Below are positions 1-6,860 of a DNA stretch of 14,262 nt, piece by piece. Within the stretch, counting starts at the first letter, position 1; each line of letters opens with the position of its first letter. The translations under genes and the position numbers were made by a program. The notes beneath the pieces are model-generated. The model saw nothing but the letters and a program-made list of their open reading frames with translations, was not told the origin of the DNA and ran no database searches. The stretch is from HyVt-560 sp964577195 (GTDB lineage Bacteria; Pseudomonadota; Gammaproteobacteria; UWMA-0217). The stretch lies in NCBI GenBank assembly GCA_964577195.1, contig CAZNYF010000074.1:1-14262 (forward strand), in the 5' to 3' direction.

Positions 1-1
1 G

Positions 2-205
2 ACACGTCGAGCAGGAACGAAAGTTGGTTCTAGTGATCCGGTGGTTCTGAATGGAAGAGCCATCGCGGAGCGGATAAAACGTGCCATCGTCAAGGATGGC
101 GAGGTAATTACAGTTTGCGCGCTATTATTTAGATATGAAATAGCAACAAAATATACACACTGCTGGAAAAGAGCCCGGAGCAGATTAGCTCCAGGCTGTG
201 ACTAA
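2..205 (+). other. Possible 3' end of an unidentified gene entering from the left edge
   Basis: A plus-strand frame is open from the window edge to TAA at 203-205, giving 67 codons with no start inside the window. The first ~38 codons look protein-like (for example VVLNGRAIAERIKRAIVKDG, a plausible amphipathic helix) and have mostly purine-first codons. The last ~28 codons are A+T-rich and run through the minus-strand terminator hairpin at 172-197, which suggests the frame there is not coding, or that a gene has been broken and runs on into foreign sequence. I do not recognise a family. A short minus-strand frame from 87 to the edge is also open. No function is proposed. Confidence 0.2.
166..197 (-). 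terminator. Rho-independent-type terminator after the DUF4426 gene
   Basis: Bases 172-181 and 188-197 form a 10-bp stem around a 6-base loop. In the minus-strand RNA every pair is allowed, one being G-U. The stem is followed on that strand by CTTTTCC, a short U-tract. It lies 14 bases past the stop codon of the minus-strand gene ending at 211. On the plus strand no T-run follows, so it is directional. Confidence 0.55.
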
Positions 206-210
206 ACTTA

Positions 211-642
211 CTAGTGCAAGAAGAATTGCTGTTGGAAAGTGACTTTACCAATAGTATTTTTATCCTGACTGGCTACCACTTCAAAATTTACGATTTCCTC
301 GTTTGCAACGGGAAATTCAGCAATGTAATAAACTGAACCCTGATCAACAACTTTGCGAAGATCGATAGCCTTAGTTTGTTGATAGACGTTAAAAACCTTA
401 CTACTAATATCGGCTTCAATGGGTTTGGGCAGCCCCTCTTCCCCATTTTTGGTTACTGTGATATTTAAAATAGCACGGTTTTTGCTGCGCGTTATGCCGT
501 AGGCTTTTGCCATGGAGGCGCTTAAAAAGTCGGATTTGAATGCACTGTAATGGATAGTGTATTCACCAAATTGTTTTTCGGTAGCTCCGACAACAGTTGT
601 GAAAGCGATGAGTAATATTGCGAATAAAACGCGAGTTAGCAT
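211..642 (-). CDS. Secreted DUF4426-family protein
   Basis: A 143-residue exported protein of the DUF4426 family, whose function is unknown. Residues 1-20 (MLTRVLFAILLIAFTTVVGA) are a typical Sec signal peptide with a likely cleavage after VGA. The mature part carries family-like blocks: FGEYTIHYSAF at 25-35 and AYGITRSKNRAILNI at 47-61, followed by a beta-rich domain of immunoglobulin-like appearance. The frame opens at 714, but the ATG at 642 is preferred: AAGGAG lies 6 bases before it, the signal peptide begins there, and the predicted promoter places transcription start near 714. In Pseudomonas this family is encoded next to metW and rdgB; here its upstream neighbour is yggT, 239 bases away, and it seems to be its own transcription unit. 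The family call is fairly sure; the role is unknown. Confidence 0.8.
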   Translation of the reverse strand: MLTRVLFAILLIAFTTVVGATEKQFGEYTIHYSAFKSDFLSASMAKAYGITRSKNRAILNITVTKNGEEGLPKPIEADISSKVFNVYQQTKAIDLRKVVDQGSVYYIAEFPVANEEIVNFEVVASQDKNTIGKVTFQQQFFLH

Positions 643-720
643 AAGCAGCTCCTTTGGAAATTTGCTTCTAGTTATAGTTTTACGGTTAACACGATCACGA
701 AGATGCGTGCTCATATGATA

Positions 721-749
721 AGTATAGGCCGGACGCAGAAAAAAGTCAG
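721..749 (-). promoter_or_regulatory. Sigma-70-type promoter for the DUF4426 gene
   Basis: On the minus strand CTGACT (744-749) and TATACT (721-726) are separated by 17 bases, close to the -35/-10 consensus. Start of transcription would fall near 714, leaving an untranslated leader of about 70 bases before the ATG at 642. Seen by eye only. Confidence 0.5.
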
Positions 750-881
750 TATCGACGCCTATTTATATGAAATTTTGGACAAACGGCTAAAGCAGCTCAT
801 TCCTTGGTATACATCAAGATAAGAGTATTCTAACATATTGAAATATAGAGAAATTATAATTTATTAATAGTATGAATTTGC

Positions 882-1433
882 TCATATAGACTTGACAATA
901 ATGAGAAGAATGTTGAGAAAAAGCAGTGCTGCAAGCGGGCTTAAGTCAAACATACCCATTTTTGGGATGATTCGAGAGAATGGTTCGATGATTGGTCGCG
1001 TAATGCTGTTTACGACACCAATTAATGGATTATGGCTGCTTGATGCGCCTGGATTTACCCAGCTCATAACCGCTTGAATGATAATTGAAAAGATAAAGAC
1101 GTAGATCACTAGCAGGAGCAATTCAATAATTGAGGTCGTAAAGATCGCTGCGATACTGACATTTTCGCCCCTAATGAGTGATAGCAGACTCGACTGAATC
1201 AGTTTAAAAATCACCAGAAGCGTAACGTTGGCAGTATCAATTTTGCCGATTGGGGGCAGGATCCTTCTGAGTGGCACAATAACAGGATTGGTTGCTGTTA
1301 CCACGAACTGAGATATCGGGTTGTGAAAGTCTGCGCGGGTTAGTCCCAATAACAATCGCACTACCAGTAAAATCAGATAGAGAGAAAAGAGCGTATCGAC
1401 AAGAAAATAAGCAACATTGATGAGTGCGTTCAT
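882..1433 (-). CDS. yggT: YggT family integral membrane protein
   Basis: A 183-residue inner-membrane protein with two tandem YGGT repeats. Each repeat has a hydrophobic helix, then a loop with an NP...P...R(I)LP/IP pattern (TNPVIVPLRRILPPIG at 48-63; ITRPIIEPFSRIIPKMG near 144-160), then another helix. Four or more membrane segments are evident. Family members are linked to osmotic shock tolerance in E. coli and to membrane or division-site organisation in plastids and cyanobacteria; the biochemical role is unclear. Its ATG overlaps the proC stop codon (ATGA), so the two are probably translationally coupled. The yggS-proC-yggT order is widely conserved in proteobacteria, which supports the identification. 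No terminator is obvious after its stop; the next ~100 bases are A+T-rich. Confidence 0.9.
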   Translation of the reverse strand: MNALINVAYFLVDTLFSLYLILLVVRLLLGLTRADFHNPISQFVVTATNPVIVPLRRILPPIGKIDTANVTLLVIFKLIQSSLLSLIRGENVSIAAIFTTSIIELLLLVIYVFIFSIIIQAVMSWVNPGASSSHNPLIGVVNSITRPIIEPFSRIIPKMGMFDLSPLAALLFLNILLIIVKSI

Positions 1434-2260
1434 GATGTACCAATTTGTTTTGAGAGTTCGTGTGAGCGGTCTGCGGCTGCTTGCATAGCATCTGCAAACA
1501 TGTCCTTTAACTTTAAGTCGTTAAATTTATCCAGTGCGGCTTCCGTAGTGCCACCTTTTGATGTAACGCGCTGTCTGAGAGTTTCAAAGCTAACGTTGGA
1601 TTCTAACGCTAATTTTGCGGCTCCAAACGCAGTTTGCAGGCTGAGGAGTTGAGCGGTTTTACTGGGCAGCCCCATTTGTTCTGCTGCTGCTTGCATCGCT
1701 TCCATCACAAGAAAATGATAAGCAGGACCGCTTCCAGACAATGCGGTTACAACGTCTATTTGAGGCTCGCTATCAACCCAAATGGCAATTCCTACGGCTC
1801 TAAGCAGTGACTCGGCCTGTGTTTTTTGAACTTCAGTGACTTGATGGTTGGCGTATAGACCGGCCGCACCGCTCTCAACCAACGCCGGAGTATTTGGCAT
1901 ACATCTTACGATAGCTAGACCTCCGCCGGACCAGCTATCGATGCTCTGGATCGGGATGCCTGCGGCAATGGATAGTAGCAATGGCTGTGATTTCTGCAGT
2001 GCCTCGGCCAAAGGGCTGAGAACCTCCGGGAATATCTGAGGTTTAATTGCAAACACCAGCACATCGCCAAAACTGACGGCTGTATGATTGTCATGGGTGG
2101 TATTCAGCTTTGAATCAAGCTCAAGTATCAACGACAAGTTAAGCTGATTTGGATCGCTGATTGTAATATTAGATGCAGGACAGCCATTTTTTAGTAGGCC
2201 GCCAATTAGACTGCGAGCCATATTGCCGCCGCCGATAAAGCTGATTTTAGTATTTTCCAT
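1430..2260 (-). CDS. proC: Pyrroline-5-carboxylate reductase
   Basis: A 276-residue enzyme for the last step of proline synthesis: it reduces 1-pyrroline-5-carboxylate to proline with NAD(P)H in the cytoplasm. The N-terminal Rossmann fold shows FIGGGNMA at 8-15. RCMPNTPA at 119-126 matches the family's NTP motif. The C-terminal all-helical dimerisation domain has SGSGPAY at 175-181 and the signature TSKGGTTEAAL at 233-243, which binds the substrate. Length is normal for the family. It sits 45 bases downstream of yggS and overlaps yggT by 4 bases, so the three probably form one operon. No strong Shine-Dalgarno precedes the ATG. All expected motifs are intact. Confidence 0.97.
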   Translation of the reverse strand: MENTKISFIGGGNMARSLIGGLLKNGCPASNITISDPNQLNLSLILELDSKLNTTHDNHTAVSFGDVLVFAIKPQIFPEVLSPLAEALQKSQPLLLSIAAGIPIQSIDSWSGGGLAIVRCMPNTPALVESGAAGLYANHQVTEVQKTQAESLLRAVGIAIWVDSEPQIDVVTALSGSGPAYHFLVMEAMQAAAEQMGLPSKTAQLLSLQTAFGAAKLALESNVSFETLRQRVTSKGGTTEAALDKFNDLKLKDMFADAMQAAADRSHELSKQIGTS

Positions 2261-2305
2261 TAGTGCGCAGTCCCGTGCGAATGCAAATGCAGCATTGTAC
2301 CGTTT

Positions 2306-3022
2306 TCAACCCCTTTGCCCAAAGATTGCGGTTCCTATTCGGATGATTGTTGCCCCTTCGGCGATGGCTGCTTCAAAATCTCCTGACATTCCCATCGAGA
2401 GCGTATCTAAATTGTGTCCGAGGCGGTTTAGGCTTTCAAGCGCTAATCTCAGCTTTTCAAAACTCCTGCGACTTTCCTCAAAGTTTGACGAGGCCACAGG
2501 GATACACATTAGACCGCGTATTGTAATGTGATTGAGTGCTGAAACCTCATCACAAAGTTGTTCTAATTCTGGTATTGATATTCCGGACTTGGTGGTTTCC
2601 TGATCCAAATTCACCTGAATGCAGATCTGTAATGATGGCAGTCCTTCGGGGCGTTGTTCTGAAAGACGTTTGGCAATTTTTACTCTATCAAGGCTATGCA
2701 CCCAATCTGCATGAGTCGCGATTATTTGAGTTTTATTGCTTTGAATCGGCCCGATGAAATGCCATTGAAGGCTCTCACTCTGAATCACTGATGCTTTTTG
2801 CTCTAGCTCCTGGGCATAGTTTTCTCCAAATGCTGTTTGACCGCACTGTTGAGCGCGCACAACCATTTCCACAGGCTTTCTCTTGCTGACAGCTAGTAGA
2901 GAAACGCTTCCTGATTTACGTCCGTATTTTTTTTCGAGATCTTGAATGATGGCATCGTGTGTTTTCAAGTTGTCACAAAGCGCTGACTTTGCGCTGAGAC
3001 GGTTTTCCTGTGTATTTTCCAT
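2306..3022 (-). CDS. yggS: YggS/PROSC family pyridoxal-phosphate homeostasis protein
   Basis: A 238-residue single-domain TIM-barrel protein related to the N-terminal domain of alanine racemase. It binds pyridoxal 5'-phosphate without known catalysis and buffers PLP and amino-acid/keto-acid balance. The PLP Schiff-base lysine is K47 in LLAVSKRKP. FGENYAQE (65-72) and HFIGPIQSNK (88-97) are family signatures, and a C-terminal MGMSGDFEAAI...RIGTAIFG block supplies the phosphate-binding region. It is the first gene of the minus-strand yggS-proC-yggT unit and is divergent from pilT across 117 bases, the arrangement also found in Pseudomonas. The start at 3022 has no clear Shine-Dalgarno, but the N-terminal length fits the family. 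Confidence 0.95.
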   Translation of the reverse strand: MENTQENRLSAKSALCDNLKTHDAIIQDLEKKYGRKSGSVSLLAVSKRKPVEMVVRAQQCGQTAFGENYAQELEQKASVIQSESLQWHFIGPIQSNKTQIIATHADWVHSLDRVKIAKRLSEQRPEGLPSLQICIQVNLDQETTKSGISIPELEQLCDEVSALNHITIRGLMCIPVASSNFEESRRSFEKLRLALESLNRLGHNLDTLSMGMSGDFEAAIAEGATIIRIGTAIFGQRG

Positions 3023-3139
3023 AAAATGACGTAGATTCTTGTCCTCAGCAGGGATTAGGATGCGCAGAGTTTGTTAGTGACGAAGTAATTCCCTACATCA
3101 GCTAGAATAATGATGAACCATATGTAAGGAAACATTGTA

Positions 3140-4174
3140 ATGGATATTACCCAACTTCTCGCCTTTGGCGTCAAAAATGGCGCTTCAGATTTGCACCTGT
3201 CCGCAGGACTTCCGCCGATGATTCGTGTGGATGGAGATGTACGGAAACTCAACGTCCCTGCGATGGATCACAAGCAGGTTCATGCCATGGTGTACGACAT
3301 CATGAATGATCGCCAGCGTAAGGATTATGAAGAATTCCTGGAAGTCGATTTCTCTTTCGAAATACCTGAGCTAGCGCGATTCAGGGTGAATGCTTTTACA
3401 CACAATCGAGGTGCTGGCGCTGTACTACGAACCATTCCCACGCAAATTTTAACACTTGAAGAACTGGGTGCGCCTCCGATCTTCAAGCAGATCTCTTCTT
3501 ACCCACGCGGCCTTGTGCTGGTCACCGGCCCAACGGGCTCGGGCAAATCGACTACGCTTGCAGGGATGGTTGACTATAAAAATGAAAATGAATTTGGCCA
3601 CATCTTAACGATTGAAGATCCTATCGAATTTGTACACGAATCGAAGCGTTGCCTGGTCAATCAGCGGGAAGTGCATCGTGATACACATAGTTTTGATGCA
3701 GCACTGCGATCTGCGTTACGTGAAGATCCGGATACTATTCTAGTGGGTGAAATGCGTGATTTAGAGACAGTTCGTCTTGCGCTAAGCGCAGCGGAAACTG
3801 GTCATTTGGTTTTTGGGACTTTGCATACAACTTCCGCCGCTAAAACTATTGATCGAGTAGTTGATGTATTCCCTTCCGCTGAAAAATCCATGATACGCAC
3901 CATGTTGTCTGAGTCACTTCGAGCTGTTATTTCTCAAACGCTATTGAAGAAAAATGGCGGCGGTCGTGTTGCAGCGCATGAGATTATGATCGGCACCCCG
4001 GCGATTAAAAACCTGATCCGAGAAAACAAAGTAGCGCAAATGTACTCTGCTATCCAAACTGGGCAGCCTGATGGCATGAGAACATTGGACCAGTCACTTG
4101 GAGAACTTGTCTCGCAAGGAATAGTATCGCGTGAAGATGCACGCGCTAAGGCAGCTATGCCAAACTCAATTTAG
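3140..4174 (+). CDS. pilT: Type IV pilus retraction ATPase PilT
   Basis: A 344-residue hexameric secretion-superfamily ATPase that powers pilus depolymerisation and twitching from the inner-membrane base of the machine. The length, the start MDITQLLAFG and most of the sequence match Pseudomonas PilT as I know it. An N-terminal PAS-like domain (1-~110) includes the arginine-bearing RFRVNAF strand. Walker A is GPTGSGKS at 130-137; the Asp box is ILTIEDPIEF at 155-164; atypical Walker B is around DTILVGEMRD with E204; the His box spans H222 to H229. The PilT-specific C-terminal AIxNLIRE motif, needed for retraction in PilT, is present as AIKNLIRE at 288-295. AAGGA lies 9 bases before the ATG. 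It is the first of three related ATPase genes in a row and is divergent from yggS. Confidence 0.98.
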   Translation: MDITQLLAFGVKNGASDLHLSAGLPPMIRVDGDVRKLNVPAMDHKQVHAMVYDIMNDRQRKDYEEFLEVDFSFEIPELARFRVNAFTHNRGAGAVLRTIPTQILTLEELGAPPIFKQISSYPRGLVLVTGPTGSGKSTTLAGMVDYKNENEFGHILTIEDPIEFVHESKRCLVNQREVHRDTHSFDAALRSALREDPDTILVGEMRDLETVRLALSAAETGHLVFGTLHTTSAAKTIDRVVDVFPSAEKSMIRTMLSESLRAVISQTLLKKNGGGRVAAHEIMIGTPAIKNLIRENKVAQMYSAIQTGQPDGMRTLDQSLGELVSQGIVSREDARAKAAMPNSI

Positions 4175-4205
4175 GTCTATAAGCTATGACAACAGGTATC
4201 AAGTA

Positions 4206-5372
4206 ATGGATAGTGATAAGGCGTCGGAATTTATACACGATCTATTACGAAATATGATCGAACGAAATGGTGCAGACCTGTTTATTAGTGCGGGTGTTCC
4301 ACCTAGTATCAAAGTAGACGGTATCGTAAATAAATTAACAGATCAGCCATTGAGTTCTAATCATACTCAAATGTTGGTTCGTTCGATAATGAATGACCGG
4401 CAATTGGCAGAGTTTGAAGATAAAAAAGAAATAAACTTCGCCATTGCTGTGCCAGGGTTATCACGGTTTAGAGTTAACGCCCTAGTGCAAAAAGGCTCTT
4501 ATGCCATGGTGCTTAGAGCAATTAAAAATGAAATACCCCTGCTTTCAGATATCCGGGTGCCGCCTGTATTGAAAGATATAGCAATGGCTTCTCGCGGTTT
4601 AGTGATGCTTGTAGGAGGTACCGGGTCCGGTAAATCAACAACACTGGCTGCGATGATTGGCTATAGGAATAAAAATAGCCAAGGGCATATTATTACGATT
4701 GAAGACCCCATTGAATATGTTCACGAACACGATAATTGTATTATTACCCAACGAGAAATCGGTATTGATACAGACTCCTACGAGGCTGCGTTAAAAAATA
4801 CTCTTCGACAAGCTCCCGACGTGATAATGATCGGAGAAGTACGTGATAGAGAAACAATGGAACATGCAATAACGTTTGCAGAAACGGGGCACCTGTGTTT
4901 GGCAACTTTACATGCCAATACTGCGAATCAAGCCATCGACAGAATTATTAACTTTTTTCCACAAGAGCGGCATCAGCAGCTATTTATGGATTTGTCGTTA
5001 AACTTGCGGAGTATCGTTTCACAGCGCCTGATTCGCCGTATTGATAATATTGGTCGAATTCCAGCGGTGGAGATTTTGACAAATTCTCCGCTGATGGCAG
5101 ATTTAATACTAAAAGGTAAAATTACAGAAATGAAAGAGCTGGTTGCAAAGTCTACAGAGATGGGAATGCAGACTTTCGACCAAGCGCTTTTTTCTCTTTA
5201 TGAATCGGGGAAGATAGACTATTACGAGGCGTTACGAAACGCCGATTCGGTGAATGATTTAAGGTTGAAAATAAAGTTAAAAAGCAAACGATCTAGTGAT
5301 AAGAATTTGCTTTCCGGAACAGAAAAAATAGAAATAGAAGAAGGTGCTGACAGCTCTGGCTCCTTGATCTGA
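4206..5372 (+). CDS. pilU: PilU-type retraction ATPase (first copy)
   Basis: A 388-residue PilT paralogue that acts with PilT to increase retraction force. It resembles Pseudomonas PilU throughout, including NGADLFISAGVPPS near 21-34, Walker A GGTGSGKS at 137-144, TIEDPIEYVH at 164-173, LRQAPDVIMIGEVRD with E211, and the His box with H229 and H236. GMQTFDQAL at 320-328 is also PilU-like. The PilT AIxNLIRE motif is replaced by LMADLILKG, as expected for PilU. The frame is open back to 4131 inside pilT, but the ATG at 4206 is chosen because the protein then begins like PilU. Only a weak AGG precedes it. It begins 31 bases after the pilT stop. The last ~35 residues are a charged, non-conserved tail. 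Codon use is visibly more A/T-rich than in pilT. Confidence 0.93.
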   Translation: MDSDKASEFIHDLLRNMIERNGADLFISAGVPPSIKVDGIVNKLTDQPLSSNHTQMLVRSIMNDRQLAEFEDKKEINFAIAVPGLSRFRVNALVQKGSYAMVLRAIKNEIPLLSDIRVPPVLKDIAMASRGLVMLVGGTGSGKSTTLAAMIGYRNKNSQGHIITIEDPIEYVHEHDNCIITQREIGIDTDSYEAALKNTLRQAPDVIMIGEVRDRETMEHAITFAETGHLCLATLHANTANQAIDRIINFFPQERHQQLFMDLSLNLRSIVSQRLIRRIDNIGRIPAVEILTNSPLMADLILKGKITEMKELVAKSTEMGMQTFDQALFSLYESGKIDYYEALRNADSVNDLRLKIKLKSKRSSDKNLLSGTEKIEIEEGADSSGSLI

Positions 5373-5486
5373 AATTACTAAAACTAGTCAAGTTACAAGA
5401 ATAATAAAAATATAAGTCTATCTCTAGTAGATCGTGGGACCTTGAACCTGGATCGAAAGAAATAACAACAATCAGGTGGAATAGCG

Positions 5487-6650
5487 GTGAAAATAGAGAC
5501 ATATCTACGCTTTATGGCGGAAAAAAAAGCGTCTGATCTTTTTTTAGCAACGGGTGCTGTGCCCAGCGTTAAAATAGAGGGCGAGTTATATCCTGTTTCA
5601 GAACATCCTTTGCAATCCGGAGTTGTTAGCGTGATCGCTGATGATCTAATGTCTGCAGATCAGAAAACTGAATTTGCCGAAAACCTGGAAATGAATGTAG
5701 GTTTTTCTTTAGAGAATATTGGTAGGTTTCGAGTCAATATCTTTCGTCAGCGTGGAGAAGTGTCGATTGTCATACGCTACATTAAACTCAATGTGGCAAC
5801 CATTGAAGAACTAGGCTTGCCCTATATCGTCAAAGACTTTGTGATGAAAAAAAATGGGCTGGTGCTGGTAGTAGGCTCAACGGGGTCAGGAAAATCAACA
5901 ACATTAGCCTCTATGGTTGAAGCGCGTAATACTGAGAAATCTGGTCATATTCTGACTATCGAAGACCCCATAGAGTTTGCCTTCTCTCATCGTAAATCTA
6001 TTGTCAGTCAGCGCGAAGTAGGTATTGATACGCTCAGTTATGCTAATGCCCTAAGAGAGGCGTTACGTGAATCTCCTGATGTCATCATGATCGGAGAGAT
6101 TCGTGATAGGGAGTCCATGGAGGCGGCGATTAATTTATCTGATACGGGGCATTTAGTGCTTGCGACGTTACACGCAGTGAATGCAAATCAGGCATTGGAT
6201 AGAATTGTAAATATGTTTCCGAGAGATAATCATCCTAAATTATTTCAAGATTTATCTTTAAGTTTAAATGCTATTGTTTCCCAGAGATTGGTCAAAGGTG
6301 AAAATGAAGCCAGGGTTCCTGCAGTAGAGGTGCTAATCAATACTCCGTACGTATCCGAATTAATTGCAGCGGCAAAAGTGAGTGAGTTAAAAGATGCAAT
6401 GGAGAGCGATACGACCAACGGAATGCAAACATTCGATCAGTCATTAATTGAACTGTTTAAGCGCGGCACTATTAGCAATGACGAAGCATTGAGCCATGCG
6501 GATTCTCCCAACAACATAAAATGGCAGCTCAATTACGGGGTTGATTTAACGGCAGAGCATTCTACTGCTTCATTTAATGTAAATGAAGTGAGTGAGAATG
6601 TAGGTGTAAGCGAGTCAAGTGTCTTTGAGCTGCGCTTTGACCCTAAATAA
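5487..6650 (+). CDS. Second PilU-like retraction ATPase
   Basis: A 387-residue third member of the PilT/PilU family. It opens like PilU (YLRFMAEKKASDLFLATGAV) and keeps every catalytic element: Walker A GSTGSGKS at 130-137, ILTIEDPIEF at 155-164, SPDVIMIGEIRD with E204, and His-box H222 and H229. Like PilU it lacks AIxNLIRE (YVSELIAAAK instead) and has GMQTFDQSL at 312-320. It differs clearly from the gene before it (for example SHRKSIVSQ against EHDNCIITQ) and has its own acidic tail (~351-387), so it is not a recent copy. The GTG start at 5487 is supported by AGGTGG 7-8 bases upstream. It follows pilU by 114 bases. It could be an auxiliary retraction motor or could serve another type IV pilus; sequence alone does not decide. 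Confidence 0.88.
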   Translation: MKIETYLRFMAEKKASDLFLATGAVPSVKIEGELYPVSEHPLQSGVVSVIADDLMSADQKTEFAENLEMNVGFSLENIGRFRVNIFRQRGEVSIVIRYIKLNVATIEELGLPYIVKDFVMKKNGLVLVVGSTGSGKSTTLASMVEARNTEKSGHILTIEDPIEFAFSHRKSIVSQREVGIDTLSYANALREALRESPDVIMIGEIRDRESMEAAINLSDTGHLVLATLHAVNANQALDRIVNMFPRDNHPKLFQDLSLSLNAIVSQRLVKGENEARVPAVEVLINTPYVSELIAAAKVSELKDAMESDTTNGMQTFDQSLIELFKRGTISNDEALSHADSPNNIKWQLNYGVDLTAEHSTASFNVNEVSENVGVSESSVFELRFDPK

Positions 6651-6762
6651 TAAAATTTTTGCTGACAAATAATTTCTAGCAATCGACAGAAAAATAGTAG
6701 GTGATGATTTTGTCTCATTAGATTGCAAAATTATGTGATCAATCGTACTAGGAGTTTATCCT

Positions 6763-6840
6763 ATGCGTAGTAAGATTTTACTGGTTTGAATGTATTCACA
6801 AGAACGAAAGTATTTTTCTAGATTAGTTTTGAAAATATGA
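6763..6840 (+). other. Two consecutive micro-ORFs in the transglycosylase leader
   Basis: ATG at 6763 has AGGAG 8 bases upstream and encodes MRSKILLV before TGA at 6787-6789. Directly after it, in the same frame, ATG at 6790 encodes the 16-residue MYSQERKYFSRLVLKI, ending with TGA at 6838-6840, 20 bases before the GTG of the next gene. They may be leader peptides coupling translation to the transglycosylase gene. Alternatively they may be remnants: the first resembles the start of a response-regulator receiver domain, and the second resembles the E-R-x-x-x-x-R start of a PilZ domain. The strong ribosome-binding site of the first is seen directly; the rest is inference. Confidence 0.3.
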
Positions 6841-6860
6841 ATAGTCAGGGAGGATGACGG

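Noticed and set aside
643..714. Longer DUF4426 protein starting at 714
   Set aside because: It would bury the signal peptide behind a basic stretch, and the predicted promoter starts transcription at about that point; a strong AAGGAG precedes 642.
3023..3139. Promoters between yggS and pilT (for example TAGAAT at 3103-3108)
   Set aside because: No acceptable -35 lies at 16-18 bases from it on the plus strand, and nothing convincing is seen for the minus strand; promoters must exist here but I cannot place them.
4131..4205. Upstream extension of the PilU frame into the end of pilT
   Set aside because: The extra 25 residues do not resemble PilU, and the frame overlaps pilT; the ATG at 4206 gives the family N-terminus.
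5373..5486. Separate promoter or small gene between pilU and the second PilU-like gene
   Set aside because: TTACAA and TATAAG are only 12 bases apart and no ORF with a ribosome-binding site is present; the gap is A+T-rich with nothing supportable.
3140..6650. Type II secretion or pilus extension ATPases (GspE/PilB)
   Set aside because: The proteins are 344-388 residues, lack the long N-terminal domain and tetracysteine zinc motif of GspE/PilB, and match PilT/PilU throughout.
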